From JAYFRE01 sp034926235 (GTDB lineage: Bacteria > Pseudomonadota > Alphaproteobacteria > Rhodospirillales > Magnetospirillaceae): a stretch of DNA of 48,499 bases. The notes under the pieces were generated by a model, which saw only the letters and a program-made list of their open reading frames with translations, was not told the origin of the DNA and did no database searches. The stretch spans positions 1 through 48,499 of the forward strand of contig JAYFRE010000044.1 of NCBI GenBank assembly GCA_034926235.1, read 5' to 3'. Positions 7,294-16,567 of this stretch are shown here, piece after piece (positions within the stretch are counted from its first letter, which is position 1; every line of letters starts with the position of its first letter). Both the position numbers and the translations under genes were made by a program.

Positions 7294-8763
7294 TTAGCGT
7301 TTTCTCATGCGGACGATGGTGGCGGTGGTGTTCTGCCCTTCGACCGGCTCGGCCAGCAGCACCCGGCCGCCCCAGCTTTGCATCAATTCGCTCCCGGCGG
7401 TTGGATTGGGGTCGTCCTCGGCGTTTCGGACCAGAATGTCGGGGCGCAAGGATTCGATCAGCGCCACCGGCGTGTCCTCGGCGAAGGGGACGACCAGATC
7501 GACCGCCGCGAGCGAGGCCAGCACGATGGCGCGCGCCGATTCGGACTGTACCGGACGGCCTTCGCCCTTCAGGCGGCGGGCCGATTCGTCGCTGTTCAGC
7601 CCCACCACCAGCCGGTCGCAGCAGGCCCGCGCCTGAGATAGAAGCGAGACATGGCCGGGATGCAGCAGATCGAAACAGCCATGGGCAAAACCGATTTTCA
7701 ATCCCTGCCGCCGCCAATCCGCGATCCGTTCCTGGGCGCGGCCCATCCCCGCGATCTTGGTGCTGCCTTCGGCGACGGCGCCCAGATGCAGCGCCGCAAT
7801 CAATTCGTCCGCTTCGACCACGGCGATTCCGATCTTGCCGACGACGATTGCGGCGGCGGCGTTGGCCAGCCGCGCCGCGTCGGCGATTCCGATGCCCCCC
7901 GCCAGGGCAGCGGCCAGAACGGCGGTGACGGTGTCGCCCGCGCCCGAAACGTCGAACACCTCGCGCGCCTCGGCGGGCAGATGAATCTCTTCGCCCGTGC
8001 CGGTGATCAGGCTCATGCCGTCCTTGCCCCGTGTCGCTAACACGTTGCCGATGCCGCAGGTGGCGATCAGATGACGCGCGGCGGCGGCGACGCCGTCGTC
8101 CGAATCCACCGGCATACCGGTGGCCTGATGCAATTCCTTGCGATTGGGGGTGATGATGGTCGCCCCTTCATAGATCCGGTAGTCTTTCCCCTTGGGATCG
8201 ACCACCACCGGCAATCCCTGCCGCCGCGCGCCGTCGATCAGGCCGCGCACCAGTTCGGCGGAAAACAGACCCTTGCCGTAATCCGACAGCACCACCGCCC
8301 CGACCGTGGCCATCATCTCGGCTGCCGCGTCCAGAATCTGGGCGCATCCATCCGCGCCTAGCGGTGAATATTGTTCGTGATCCACCCGCATGACCTGCTG
8401 GCTGCCGGCGAAAAAACGCGTTTTGATCGGAGTCTGGCGTTCCGGTTCGACGATCAGGGCCGCCTCGATCTGATTTTGCCCGGCGACCAGGCGGGTGATT
8501 TCGCGCCCCGGCTTGTCATCGCCGATCGCGGTCAGGAATCGCGGCAACGCGCCGAGGGCGACGAGATTGCGGGCGACATTGCCCGCCGCGCCCAAGGTGG
8601 CGGTTTCACGTTCGACCAACATCACCGGGATCGGCGCTTCGGGCGAAATACGTTCGACGCCGCCATGAACGAAACGGTCCAGCACGATGTCGCCGACGCA
8701 TAGGAGAGAGGCTCCCTTGAGCGAGGATACGGAGGCGGCAAGATGGGCGTGGTCGGATCGCAT
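7294..8763 (-). CDS. hldE: Bifunctional heptose-7-phosphate kinase / heptose-1-phosphate adenylyltransferase
   Basis: This 489-aa bifunctional cytosolic enzyme makes ADP-heptose for the LPS inner core. The N-terminal ribokinase-type domain (about 1-325) shows GDIVLDRFVHG, LGAAGNVARN, KTRFFAGSQQVMRVD and the catalytic DVSGAGDTVTAV. The C-terminal nucleotidyltransferase domain (about 345-489) has GCFDLLHPGHVSLL (HxGH motif) and VVGLNSDES. Both active sites look intact. The ATG at 8763 is divergent from the EAL-like gene, with 229 bases between them. It heads a probable hldE-queC-yjbQ transcript and fits with the lpt and kdsD genes at the right end in showing a heptose-containing LPS. Confidence 0.95.
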   Translation of the reverse strand: MRSDHAHLAASVSSLKGASLLCVGDIVLDRFVHGGVERISPEAPIPVMLVERETATLGAAGNVARNLVALGALPRFLTAIGDDKPGREITRLVAGQNQIEAALIVEPERQTPIKTRFFAGSQQVMRVDHEQYSPLGADGCAQILDAAAEMMATVGAVVLSDYGKGLFSAELVRGLIDGARRQGLPVVVDPKGKDYRIYEGATIITPNRKELHQATGMPVDSDDGVAAAARHLIATCGIGNVLATRGKDGMSLITGTGEEIHLPAEAREVFDVSGAGDTVTAVLAAALAGGIGIADAARLANAAAAIVVGKIGIAVVEADELIAALHLGAVAEGSTKIAGMGRAQERIADWRRQGLKIGFAHGCFDLLHPGHVSLLSQARACCDRLVVGLNSDESARRLKGEGRPVQSESARAIVLASLAAVDLVVPFAEDTPVALIESLRPDILVRNAEDDPNPTAGSELMQSWGGRVLLAEPVEGQNTTATIVRMRKR

Positions 8764-8992
8764 CGTTTCCCAGGGTTATATGTCAGGGGGGATGTTCTCG
8801 CGCGTTTGGCTAGCGCAAGCGGGGCATGGTTGCAAGAAGATTGCGTATCCAGGCGTTGGGAATCCGAGAGTGGAAAGGCGGTTCTTTGCCGGTTGGCAGC
8901 CACTTGGGATTGTCGTTATAGTAGCATCCAGAAGCGGTTCGGCATGGGCTCCGGCCTCTTCCAGAAGGGGGCCAGGGGGGATCAGAGCGGCG

Positions 8993-10348
8993 ATGAACGG
9001 CCAGGTGCAGAACCTTTCCATCGGTCCGGAACGTATTTCCCAGGAAAGCCTCTTGTTTGCGGCTCTCGAACGCCTTGTGCGGATCAGAGAGGGGCGCACC
9101 GCTGTCCGGTTGCATTTGTCGCGGCTTAGGCCGCAAAACCGGCGCGAGGGCTATCTGCGTATCGTGCTCCGATTGCTGGAGCCGATGGTCAACGCTTATG
9201 GCGGACAAATATTTCTTCTGGACGATTCCGATATGGTCTTCTTGCTGAGAGATGCGAGGAGGACCGATGTCGAGACCATGATCGCCAAGCTGCGGTCGTT
9301 TTTTTCCAGGGACCCGTTGATTTTCGCCGATGAGAATGACGGCGTTGACCGGTTCTGCAGCCGCTACGACCTTGCCGGCGACGATTACAAAACATTGCTC
9401 GAAACCGCCCGTCAGGACGAGGAAAGAATTCGCCAGCGCGGTCGGGCGCGGGGGGCTGCCGCCGCCCAGCAGCGCACGCCTTTGGGGACACGGGAATTGT
9501 CCCAGCTGCTCGACGGGCTGGAAAAGACCGAGGTGGCGAAGCTGATCCGGCGGCGCTGGTCGATCGTCGTGACCGCGCGCAGCACTACCGAGGTGTTCGC
9601 CCAGGAATTCTCCATCAATACCGACGGGTTGCAGAAGCTTCTCGGCCGGCCGATCGATTTTTCCGGCAATAGCTGGCTGATCAAGCATCTGAACACGATT
9701 CTGGGCGGCAGCGTTCTGAGCATCCTGGCCTCGGTGCCGTTCAAACCGATGCCCTCGGCCTTTCTGTTCGACCTCAATCTTTACGAAGGACTGTCTGACT
9801 CCCTGGCCCGGTTCGAACGGCATCTGAACGGGCGGGCCGAGATGATGATCGAATTCCACATCCTCGACGTGCTGGCTGACAGCGGGGCCTATTACACCAT
9901 CCGCGATAAGATGCAGGAATCCGGCTACAAGGTGATCATCGAGGGGCTCGACATCCTGACCACGCAATGCATCGAGATCGCCCAGTTCGGCGCCGATTAT
10001 TACAAGTTGGGGTGGAATCCGGAAATGCGGGAAAACGAGATCGGCGCCATCCAGGCGGCGATCGATCCGGAACAGCTGATTTTGGAAGGCTGCGAAAGCG
10101 AATCGGCGATCCAATGGGGATTGGCGCACGGCATTAACCGGTTCCAGGGAACCTATGTCGCCGCTCTTTTGTCGGCTTATGCCAAGGCGGAGGCCGGCGG
10201 CGCGGCCTGCAGCCTTGCCGAATGCATCGCTGCGCGCAGCGTGGTCGCGGGGCCTTTGCGCGAACGCTATGCAGGACAGGGATGGCTTGACGCCGCGCCG
10301 GTGATCCGCGCCGGGAAATCCGGGGACAGAAAAGGGGCGCCGTCATGA
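8993..10348 (+). CDS. Degenerate EAL-domain protein, first of tandem pair
   Basis: A 451-aa protein. The C-terminal part (about 190-420) has the shape of an EAL domain: FHILDVLADSGAYYTIRDKMQ, IIEGLDILTTQCIEIAQFGADYYKLGWNPEM and ILEGCESESAIQWGLAHGINRFQGTYV match the later EAL motifs. The signature E-A-L is absent (VFAQEFSIN at that point), so cyclic-di-GMP hydrolysis is unlikely and a binding or scaffold role is more plausible. The N-terminal 130 residues (GQIFLLDDSDMVFLL) may be a degenerate sensory or GGDEF-like domain. ATG 8993 is chosen since upstream residues do not look coding. It overlaps the next gene by ATGA (10345-10348). Confidence 0.7.
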   Translation: MNGQVQNLSIGPERISQESLLFAALERLVRIREGRTAVRLHLSRLRPQNRREGYLRIVLRLLEPMVNAYGGQIFLLDDSDMVFLLRDARRTDVETMIAKLRSFFSRDPLIFADENDGVDRFCSRYDLAGDDYKTLLETARQDEERIRQRGRARGAAAAQQRTPLGTRELSQLLDGLEKTEVAKLIRRRWSIVVTARSTTEVFAQEFSINTDGLQKLLGRPIDFSGNSWLIKHLNTILGGSVLSILASVPFKPMPSAFLFDLNLYEGLSDSLARFERHLNGRAEMMIEFHILDVLADSGAYYTIRDKMQESGYKVIIEGLDILTTQCIEIAQFGADYYKLGWNPEMRENEIGAIQAAIDPEQLILEGCESESAIQWGLAHGINRFQGTYVAALLSAYAKAEAGGAACSLAECIAARSVVAGPLRERYAGQGWLDAAPVIRAGKSGDRKGAPS

Positions 10349-11661
10349 TTCTGCCCAAAGGACCCGGCCCGGTTACGGCGCAGCAGCGGGCGATCGCCCA
10401 GCGGCTGGCCAAGGGGCAGGAATCCTTGCTGCTCGATTATCTGCGCAAGCTTGAAAATCATCGGCAGGGACGCCGCGCGGTGGTGGTGCGCCTGTCGGCT
10501 TTGCAAGCGGCCAACCGGCGCGATCATCATGTGCGTATGGCCGCCGCCGGATTCGAGGATGTGGTTCGTCAGCTCAAAGGGCAGATTTTCATTCTGGCCG
10601 ATTCCGATCTGGTCCTGATTTTCAAGGAGACGGCGCTCGACGAGGTCGAAGCCCAGATCGTCAAGCTGCGCTTCATGTTCGACGACGATTCCTTTCTGGC
10701 GGGCGAGGGCGCTGCCGGACGGCCCGCCTTCGTCGATTGGTTTTTGCTGGACCGGGATTACGAAACGCTGGTGCTTTTCGCCCAGCGCGCCGTCACCGAG
10801 GAGCAGCAGCGCCGTGAAAGCGACAGCCGGGAACCGGAAACCGAGCGGGTTCAGGTGCCGCAAATGCCCAAGGGCGATCCCTTGACGCCCGCCCTTTTGG
10901 CCAAGGTCGAAGAACATCTGGCCAACGCCAATCTGGCCAATATGCTGCGCCGTCAGGCGATTTGCGCCATCGTCGGCAAGGCGTCGCCCCAGCCGGTGCT
11001 TTACGAGTTGTTCATCTCGATCGCCGATTTGCGCCAGACCTTGATGCCCGATACCGATCTGGCCTCCAGCCCCTGGTTGTTCCAGCAATTGACCCGCACC
11101 CTGGACCGCCGGGTGTTGTCGCTGCTGAACAAGCATGACGACAGCACGATCGCGGGCGACATCAGCATCAATCTCAATGTCGAGACGCTGTTGTCCCAGG
11201 AATTCTTGAATTTCGACGACAACATCAAAGCCAGCGAACGCGGCAGCATCGTGATCGAATTGCAGAAGACGGATGTTTTCGCCGATCTTGGCGCGTTTCT
11301 GTTCGCCCGCGATTTCGCGCATGACCGGGGCTATCGCATCTGCATCGACGGCGCGGATCTGGAATCCCTGCCTTTTATCAGCCGTGACAAGCTGGGCGTG
11401 GATTTCATCAAGCTGGTCTGGTCGCCGGAAATGATCATGGGACAGTTCCCCGACGGATCCAGGCTGGAAGATTATGTCCGGCGGGCCGGCGCGACCCGGA
11501 TCATGCTGTGCCGGTGCGGCGAGCAGGCGGCGATTGATTACGGCCAGACCCTCGGCATCACCTTGTTCCAGGGGTATCACGTCGAGGCGCTGCGCCTGGC
11601 CGACGATCAGCAAAAGGGAAAAAACGGTTCCGACCGTTGGCGCGAAAGACGCAGTTCCTAG
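10345..11661 (+). CDS. Degenerate EAL-domain protein, second of tandem pair
   Basis: A 438-aa paralogue of the preceding protein with the same plan. The N-terminal region has RAVVVRLSALQAANRRDHH and GQIFILADSDLVLIF, a linker rich in charged residues runs from about 145 to 180, and a C-terminal EAL-like domain has VFADLGAFLFARDFAHDRGY, LGVDFIKLVWSPEM and GITLFQGYHVEAL. The catalytic E-A-L is replaced (VLYELFISIAD), so the pair shares the loss. The ATGA overlap with the first gene implies coupled translation and suggests the products act together, perhaps as a heterodimer. It is convergent with the lipoprotein gene, the two stops overlapping by four bases. Confidence 0.7.
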   Translation: MILPKGPGPVTAQQRAIAQRLAKGQESLLLDYLRKLENHRQGRRAVVVRLSALQAANRRDHHVRMAAAGFEDVVRQLKGQIFILADSDLVLIFKETALDEVEAQIVKLRFMFDDDSFLAGEGAAGRPAFVDWFLLDRDYETLVLFAQRAVTEEQQRRESDSREPETERVQVPQMPKGDPLTPALLAKVEEHLANANLANMLRRQAICAIVGKASPQPVLYELFISIADLRQTLMPDTDLASSPWLFQQLTRTLDRRVLSLLNKHDDSTIAGDISINLNVETLLSQEFLNFDDNIKASERGSIVIELQKTDVFADLGAFLFARDFAHDRGYRICIDGADLESLPFISRDKLGVDFIKLVWSPEMIMGQFPDGSRLEDYVRRAGATRIMLCRCGEQAAIDYGQTLGITLFQGYHVEALRLADDQQKGKNGSDRWRERRSS

Positions 11662-12095
11662 GGAAACCGGGGCAGACTGCGCGGGCTGTCGAACAGGCTG
11701 GAGAGGCAAAGGGGATCAGGTTCCCGGGTTTCGCCGCGGGCGCGCAGATCGACATGGGCGACCCGTCCTACTCCATTCTCGCCATACAGAAATAAATCGA
11801 GCACGCAGCCACGCCCGTAATATTGCCAGACCTCCGCCGGACGTTCGCGGCGCAGGAAGTCGGGGTCGCCCATCAGCGCGCGGACGGCGTCGGCGGACAT
11901 TCCTTTGAGGCGTGTCGGGTCTGCCTTGATCGCGGCGCGGTCGGGCGTGGCTTGCACCGTTTGCGCCGGCGCAGCCGTCTCCGGAGCCGGCGGCGCAAGG
12001 GGGGCGGCGTCCTCCAGACGTTGTCCGTCGTCGGGTGCGGCGCAGGCCGCCAGCAACAGACAGGCCGTCAGTCCGGCAAGAAAACGGCGATTCAT
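11658..12095 (-). CDS. Small putative lipoprotein
   Basis: This 145-aa protein starts with a lipoprotein signal, MNRRFLAGLTACLLLAAC (lipidated Cys about 18), followed by a proline/alanine-rich tether. The globular part has LKGMSADAVRALMGDPDFLRRE and VWQYYGRGCVLDLFLY, a pattern like the SmpA/BamE-type fold ('G-x-P-x-x-x-R...W.Y'), though no family is assigned. ATG 12095 overlaps the stop of the upstream membrane-protein gene by four bases, so the two are translationally coupled. It probably sits at the outer membrane; its role is unknown. Confidence 0.75.
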   Translation of the reverse strand: MNRRFLAGLTACLLLAACAAPDDGQRLEDAAPLAPPAPETAAPAQTVQATPDRAAIKADPTRLKGMSADAVRALMGDPDFLRRERPAEVWQYYGRGCVLDLFLYGENGVGRVAHVDLRARGETREPDPLCLSSLFDSPRSLPRFP

Positions 12096-12781
12096 GGGGC
12101 GGAGGTCCGGTTGCGGAGATGGCGCAGACGCTCGACCTCGTGAACCATCGTGGCGGCCCCGATCAGGGGGGCGATCAGATTGATCACGGGCAGCGAGGAT
12201 AGGATCGCCAGAATAATGCCGGTCAGCCACAGACGGCCGCCATGGGCGCGGCGCATCGCTTCGGCTTCGGACGGGGGCATGCGCCGCCACGCCGCCAGTT
12301 CAAAATATTCGCGCGACAGCAGATAGCCGTTGACGATGTAGTAAAGCCCGATGCCCAGCCCGACGATCAAAAGCGCCAGATAGACCGGCAGGGCCAGAAG
12401 GTTGGCGGCCACCGTGACGGCGGAGAAACGCAGCGCGCCCCAGATGATCTCGCCCGATGGCTGGTCGCGGGGCGGCGGCAGTTGCGGATAATATTTCTCT
12501 TCGACCGCCTGGGCGATGCCGTCGAGCAGGAACCCCAGCGTCAGCACCGCGATCGAAGGAAACATCATCGAGGATACGATCAGCACCGCCAGCCCGCCCA
12601 GAATATCGGTCAAGGTATTGGCCCAGCCGGCTTCAAACAGGCTGAATGCGGTCATCGCCCAGCCGGTCAGAGCATAGAGCAGGATATAAAGCAGCAGCGT
12701 TGCACCCAACCCCAGGAACAGGGTGCGGCGGAAGCGCGGATCGGTCAGTTGGCTTATCGCCTTGATGAGAGAGGAGAACAT
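12092..12781 (-). CDS. EI24/CysZ-like integral membrane protein
   Basis: A 229-aa inner-membrane protein of the EI24 domain family, which includes the sulfate transporter CysZ. Hydrophobic segments lie near residues 22-46 (LFLGLGATLLLYILLYALTG), 62-90, 120-155 (TVAANLLALPVYLALLIVG) and 185-210. GYLLSREYFELAAWRRM is a family hallmark after the third segment. The ATG at 12781 (MFSSLIKAISQ) is preferred to an upstream start because CysZ-like proteins begin at this helix. No sulfur genes are nearby, so sulfate transport is not implied. It is co-transcribed with the downstream lipoprotein through an ATGA overlap. Confidence 0.8.
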   Translation of the reverse strand: MFSSLIKAISQLTDPRFRRTLFLGLGATLLLYILLYALTGWAMTAFSLFEAGWANTLTDILGGLAVLIVSSMMFPSIAVLTLGFLLDGIAQAVEEKYYPQLPPPRDQPSGEIIWGALRFSAVTVAANLLALPVYLALLIVGLGIGLYYIVNGYLLSREYFELAAWRRMPPSEAEAMRRAHGGRLWLTGIILAILSSLPVINLIAPLIGAATMVHEVERLRHLRNRTSAP

Positions 12782-12994
12782 ACCGCCGAGAGTAGCCTGG
12801 GGCGCGAGGCTTGTGAACCCCATCCGGAAGGCCCGCGTCGTAGGTCCCAAAGCCGGATTCACGCGTTTCCGGCGCGGAAAAGGGTGGGATCGTCACCCTT
12901 TTCATCCTATCTTCATCTGTTTTCCATTGTAGCGGCCTTATCGGCCGTTATATTTTCGCGCCGCGAACCGATCTTGAAATCTCCGGAGGAATCG

Positions 12995-13993
12995 ATGGTT
13001 GAGGACAGCTATGCCGTTGCCGGCATCGGCAACGCCATTGTTGACGTTTTGGCCCATGCCGACGATGCGCGCCTGGCCGCGCTGGGATTGGACAAAGGGG
13101 TCATGACGCTGATCGACGCCATCGACGCCGAGGCTCTTTACGCCAAGATGGGGCCGGGACAGGAATGTTCGGGCGGATCCGCCGCCAACACGATTGCCGG
13201 AATCGCCGCTCTGGGCGGGCGCGCGGCCTTCATCGGCAAGGTCGGCGACGATGTTCTGGGCCAGGTGTTCCGGCACGATCTGTCCGCCCTGGGCGTGCAT
13301 TTTCCGACAATTCCGGCCAAAGCCGGACGCGCCACGGCGCGGTGCCTGGTCTTCGTCACGCCCGACGGGCATCGTACGATGCAGACCTATCTGGGTGCTT
13401 GCATCGATCTTGCGCCCGAGGATGTGGACGAAGAAGCGATCGCGCGGGCGCGCGTGACCTATCTCGAAGGCTATCTTTGGGACCCCCCGCGCGCCAAGGA
13501 AGCGTTCCGCAAAGCGGCGCGCGTCGCGCACGACGCGGGGCGGCAGGTGGCCCTGTCCCTATCCGATCCGTTCTGTGTCGAACGGCATCGCGCCGAATTT
13601 CTTGACCTGGTCGCACAGCATGTCGATATTCTGTTCGCGAACGAGGTCGAGATTGCCTCGCTGTTTGAAACCGATTTCGACAGCGCGGCCCGCGCGGTCA
13701 AGGAGCTGTGCTCCACGGCGGTGCTGACGCGCTCGGCCTTGGGTTCGGTGGTCGTTTCGGGCGAACAGACGGTTTTCCAAGCCGCCTTTCCGGTCGAACG
13801 TGTCGTGGACACCACCGGCGCCGGCGATCTATACGCCGCCGGTTTTCTACACGGATTGACGCAAGGGTTCGATCTCGGCCGTTCGGCCGCGCTCGGCAGC
13901 CTCTGCGCCTCGGAAATCATCGGGCATGTGGGGGCTAGGCCGATCGCCGACCTCGCCAGCCTTGCCGCCAACGCCGGCCTTCTTTCGGTCTGA
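12995..13993 (+). CDS. PfkB-family sugar/nucleoside kinase (adenosine-kinase-like)
   Basis: A 332-aa ribokinase-fold kinase. The N-terminal GIGNAIVDVLAHADD and the GGSAANTIAGIAALGG signature (about 55-70) are followed by the second PfkB signature with the catalytic base, DTTGAGDLYAAGFLHG (about 270-285). The overall plan, including AEVEIASLF-like NEVEIASLFETDF, is that of alphaproteobacterial adenosine-kinase-like members, which phosphorylate nucleosides or sugars with ATP. The substrate is not determined by sequence. ATG 12995 has a strong GGAGGA at 12985-12990. It lies 11 bases before typA and may be co-transcribed with it. Confidence 0.9.
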   Translation: MVEDSYAVAGIGNAIVDVLAHADDARLAALGLDKGVMTLIDAIDAEALYAKMGPGQECSGGSAANTIAGIAALGGRAAFIGKVGDDVLGQVFRHDLSALGVHFPTIPAKAGRATARCLVFVTPDGHRTMQTYLGACIDLAPEDVDEEAIARARVTYLEGYLWDPPRAKEAFRKAARVAHDAGRQVALSLSDPFCVERHRAEFLDLVAQHVDILFANEVEIASLFETDFDSAARAVKELCSTAVLTRSALGSVVVSGEQTVFQAAFPVERVVDTTGAGDLYAAGFLHGLTQGFDLGRSAALGSLCASEIIGHVGARPIADLASLAANAGLLSV

Positions 13994-14004
13994 AAAGTCT
14001 GTTC

Positions 14005-15828
14005 ATGAAACTGCGCAACATCGCCATCATTGCCCATGTCGATCACGGGAAAACCACCTTGGTCGACGCCATGCTCCGCCAGTCCGGCACCTTCCGCGAA
14101 AACCAGCAGGTCGCGGAACGGGTCATGGACTCCAACGATCTCGAACGCGAACGCGGCATCACCATCCTGGCCAAATGCACGTCGGTCCAGTGGAAGGATG
14201 TGCGCATCAACATCGTCGACACGCCCGGCCACGCCGATTTCGGCGGCGAAGTCGAACGCATCTTGTCCATGGTCGATGGCGTGGTGGTGCTGGTGGACGC
14301 AGCCGAAGGGCCAATGCCTCAAACCAAATTCGTCACCGGCAAGGCGCTGGCCTTGGGGTTGCGACCGATCGTCGTCATCAACAAGGTGGACCGGGGCGAC
14401 GCCCGGCCGCATCAGGTCCATGACGAGGTGTTCGACCTGTTCGCGGCGCTGGATGCCACGGACGATCAGCTCGATTTCCCGACCCTGTTCGCGGTGGGCC
14501 GCGACGGCTGGGCCGACGACAGTCTGGAAGGCCCGCGCAAGGATCTGTCGACGCTGTTCGATCTGATCGTAAGCCATGTGCCCGAACCCGAACATGATCT
14601 GGACGCGCCCTTTGCCATGCTGGCGACGACGCTGGAGGCCGATCCCTATCTGGGGCGCGTGCTGACCGGGCGCATCCATGCCGGTACGGTGAAGCTGAAC
14701 CAGACGGTCAAGGCGCTGTCGCGCGAAGGCACGTTCATCGAACAGTTCCGCGTCTCGAAAATTCTGGCCTATCGCGGGATCGAGCGCACCGCCCTGGACA
14801 GCGCCGAAGCGGGCGATATCATCGCCATGGCCGGCATGACCAAGACCACGGTGGCCGACACGATCTGCGCGCTGGAGGTCGAAACCCCGCTTCATGCCCA
14901 GCCGATCGATCCGCCGACCCTGGCCATGACTTTCCGCGTCAATGACAGCCCGCTGGCCGGGCAGGAAGGCGACAAGGTCACCAGCCGCGTCATCGGCGCC
15001 CGGCTGAAGCGCGAGGCGGAGACCAACGTCGCCATCCGCATCACCCAGACCGCCGACGCCGACGCCTTCGAGGTGGCGGGACGCGGTGAATTGCAGCTTG
15101 GCGTGCTGATCGAGACGATGCGGCGCGAAGGCTTCGAGTTGTCGATCTCGCGTCCCCGCGTGCTGTTCACGGCTGACGAAGCCACCGGACAGAAGCTGGA
15201 ACCGATCGAGGAAGTGTTCGTCGATGTCGATGACGAATATTGCGGCGTGGTGGTCGAAAAGATGAGCCTGCGCAAGGCCGAGATGACCGGCATGCGGCCT
15301 TCGGGCGGCGGCAAGACCAGGATTTCCTTCCTGGCTCCGTCGCGCGGCCTGATCGGCTATCACGGCGAATTCTTGACCGATACGCGCGGCACCGGCCTGA
15401 TGAACCGCGTCTTTCACAGCTACGCCCCCTATAAGGGACCGATCGAGGGACGGCGCACCGGCGTCCTGATCTCGAACGGCGCCGGCGAGACCGTGGCCTA
15501 TGCTCTCTGGTATATCGAAGAGCGGGGTCCGCTGTTCGTCACCCCGGGCGTCAAGGTCTATGAAGGCATGATCATCGGCGAGCACAGCCGCGGCAACGAT
15601 CTTGAGGTCAACTGCCTGAAGGGCAAACAGCTGACCAATATCCGCACCACCAGCAAGGACGAAGCGGTGCGTCTGACTCCGCCGCGCCGGATGAGTCTCG
15701 AACAGGCGATCGCCTATATCGAGGATGACGAGCTGGTCGAGGTCACGCCTAAAAACATCCGGCTGCGCAAGCGCTATCTGGATTCCAACGAGCGCAAGAA
15801 GCATAACCGGCAGAAGAGCGACGGCTGA
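14005..15828 (+). CDS. typA: Ribosome-associated translational GTPase TypA/BipA
   Basis: This 607-aa GTPase binds the ribosome, helps 50S assembly at low temperature and supports stress growth. All G motifs are present: IAHVDHGKTTLV (G1), RGITI (G2), DTPGHADF (G3) and NKVDR (G4), followed by EF-G-like domains II, III and V and a BipA-specific C-terminal domain (ETVAYALWYIEERG, GMIIGEHSRGNDLEVN, LRKRYLD). Length is exactly that of the family. The start ATG at 14005 lies 11 bases after the PfkB gene. Confidence 0.97.
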   Translation: MKLRNIAIIAHVDHGKTTLVDAMLRQSGTFRENQQVAERVMDSNDLERERGITILAKCTSVQWKDVRINIVDTPGHADFGGEVERILSMVDGVVVLVDAAEGPMPQTKFVTGKALALGLRPIVVINKVDRGDARPHQVHDEVFDLFAALDATDDQLDFPTLFAVGRDGWADDSLEGPRKDLSTLFDLIVSHVPEPEHDLDAPFAMLATTLEADPYLGRVLTGRIHAGTVKLNQTVKALSREGTFIEQFRVSKILAYRGIERTALDSAEAGDIIAMAGMTKTTVADTICALEVETPLHAQPIDPPTLAMTFRVNDSPLAGQEGDKVTSRVIGARLKREAETNVAIRITQTADADAFEVAGRGELQLGVLIETMRREGFELSISRPRVLFTADEATGQKLEPIEEVFVDVDDEYCGVVVEKMSLRKAEMTGMRPSGGGKTRISFLAPSRGLIGYHGEFLTDTRGTGLMNRVFHSYAPYKGPIEGRRTGVLISNGAGETVAYALWYIEERGPLFVTPGVKVYEGMIIGEHSRGNDLEVNCLKGKQLTNIRTTSKDEAVRLTPPRRMSLEQAIAYIEDDELVEVTPKNIRLRKRYLDSNERKKHNRQKSDG

Positions 15829-15854
15829 GCGCCGCCCGTCCTGACGCGCCCGCT

Positions 15855-16541
15855 TTGCGGGAGATCTCGATCGAGGGCGTGCCGGCCCCGATCGAGATCC
15901 GGACCAGCGCCCGCGCCCGGCGTATCCGGCTCAAGATCGATGTCCGGGACGGAGCGGCGGTCCTGATCCTGCCGCCCGGCGCTGCGCTTGCCGATGGGGT
16001 CGCTTTCGCCCGCAGCAAGGCGGACTGGTTGGCGTGGCATCTGGCCCGCGTTCCCGGCCGGACTCCCTTTGCCGACGGCGCGGTTTTGCCTTTGGGCGGG
16101 CGTGACCATATCATCCGCCATGCGATTGGGGAGAAAGGCGGGGTTTGGGCCGATAACGGCGTCATCCATGTTGCCGGTGCGCCGGATTTCATCAGCCGCC
16201 GGGTAACGGATTGGTTGAAACGCCGCGCTCAGGCCGAACTTGCCGCTGTCGTATTTCCGATGGCGGCGACATTGGGCCGGCGGGTGACGGCGATCCGGAT
16301 TGGCGATCCCAGGACGCGTTGGGGAAGCTGCGCGTCTTCGGGCCGGCTGGCCTTCTCCTGGCGTCTGGTGCTGGCGCCGCCGGAGGTTCTGACCTATGTT
16401 GGCGCGCATGAGGTCGCTCATCTCGTCCAGATGAATCATTCCCCCGCTTTCTGGCGGGTGGTCGAGACTCTCATGCCCGATGCCCGTCGGTGGCGGGACT
16501 GGCTCAGGCGCAATGGCGGCGTATTACGCCGCTATGGCTGA
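15855..16541 (+). CDS. YgjP/SprT-like M48-family zinc metallopeptidase
   Basis: A protein of about 228 aa of the YgjP (DUF45) family. The zinc site is AHEVAHLVQMNHSPAFW (HExxH followed by NHxxxFW), preceded by the family motif RIGDPRTRWGSCASSGRLAFSWRL (two pieces, about 147-170). The start is probably TTG at 15855, since no ATG precedes the conserved N-terminal region and there are only 26 bases after the typA stop. The role of these peptidases is not established; the association with typA and the downstream exporter seems positional. Confidence 0.87.
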   Translation: MREISIEGVPAPIEIRTSARARRIRLKIDVRDGAAVLILPPGAALADGVAFARSKADWLAWHLARVPGRTPFADGAVLPLGGRDHIIRHAIGEKGGVWADNGVIHVAGAPDFISRRVTDWLKRRAQAELAAVVFPMAATLGRRVTAIRIGDPRTRWGSCASSGRLAFSWRLVLAPPEVLTYVGAHEVAHLVQMNHSPAFWRVVETLMPDARRWRDWLRRNGGVLRRYG

Positions 16542-16567
16542 ATGGGGGCATGGGAAAGCGAGGAGAC

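Noticed and set aside
13471..15804. Very long open frame on the minus strand opposite the PfkB and typA genes (similar ones opposite leuA, lptA and others).
   Set aside because: They lie antisense to well-conserved genes, have composition typical of GC-rich shadow frames (His/Gln/Arg-rich) and no recognisable domains.
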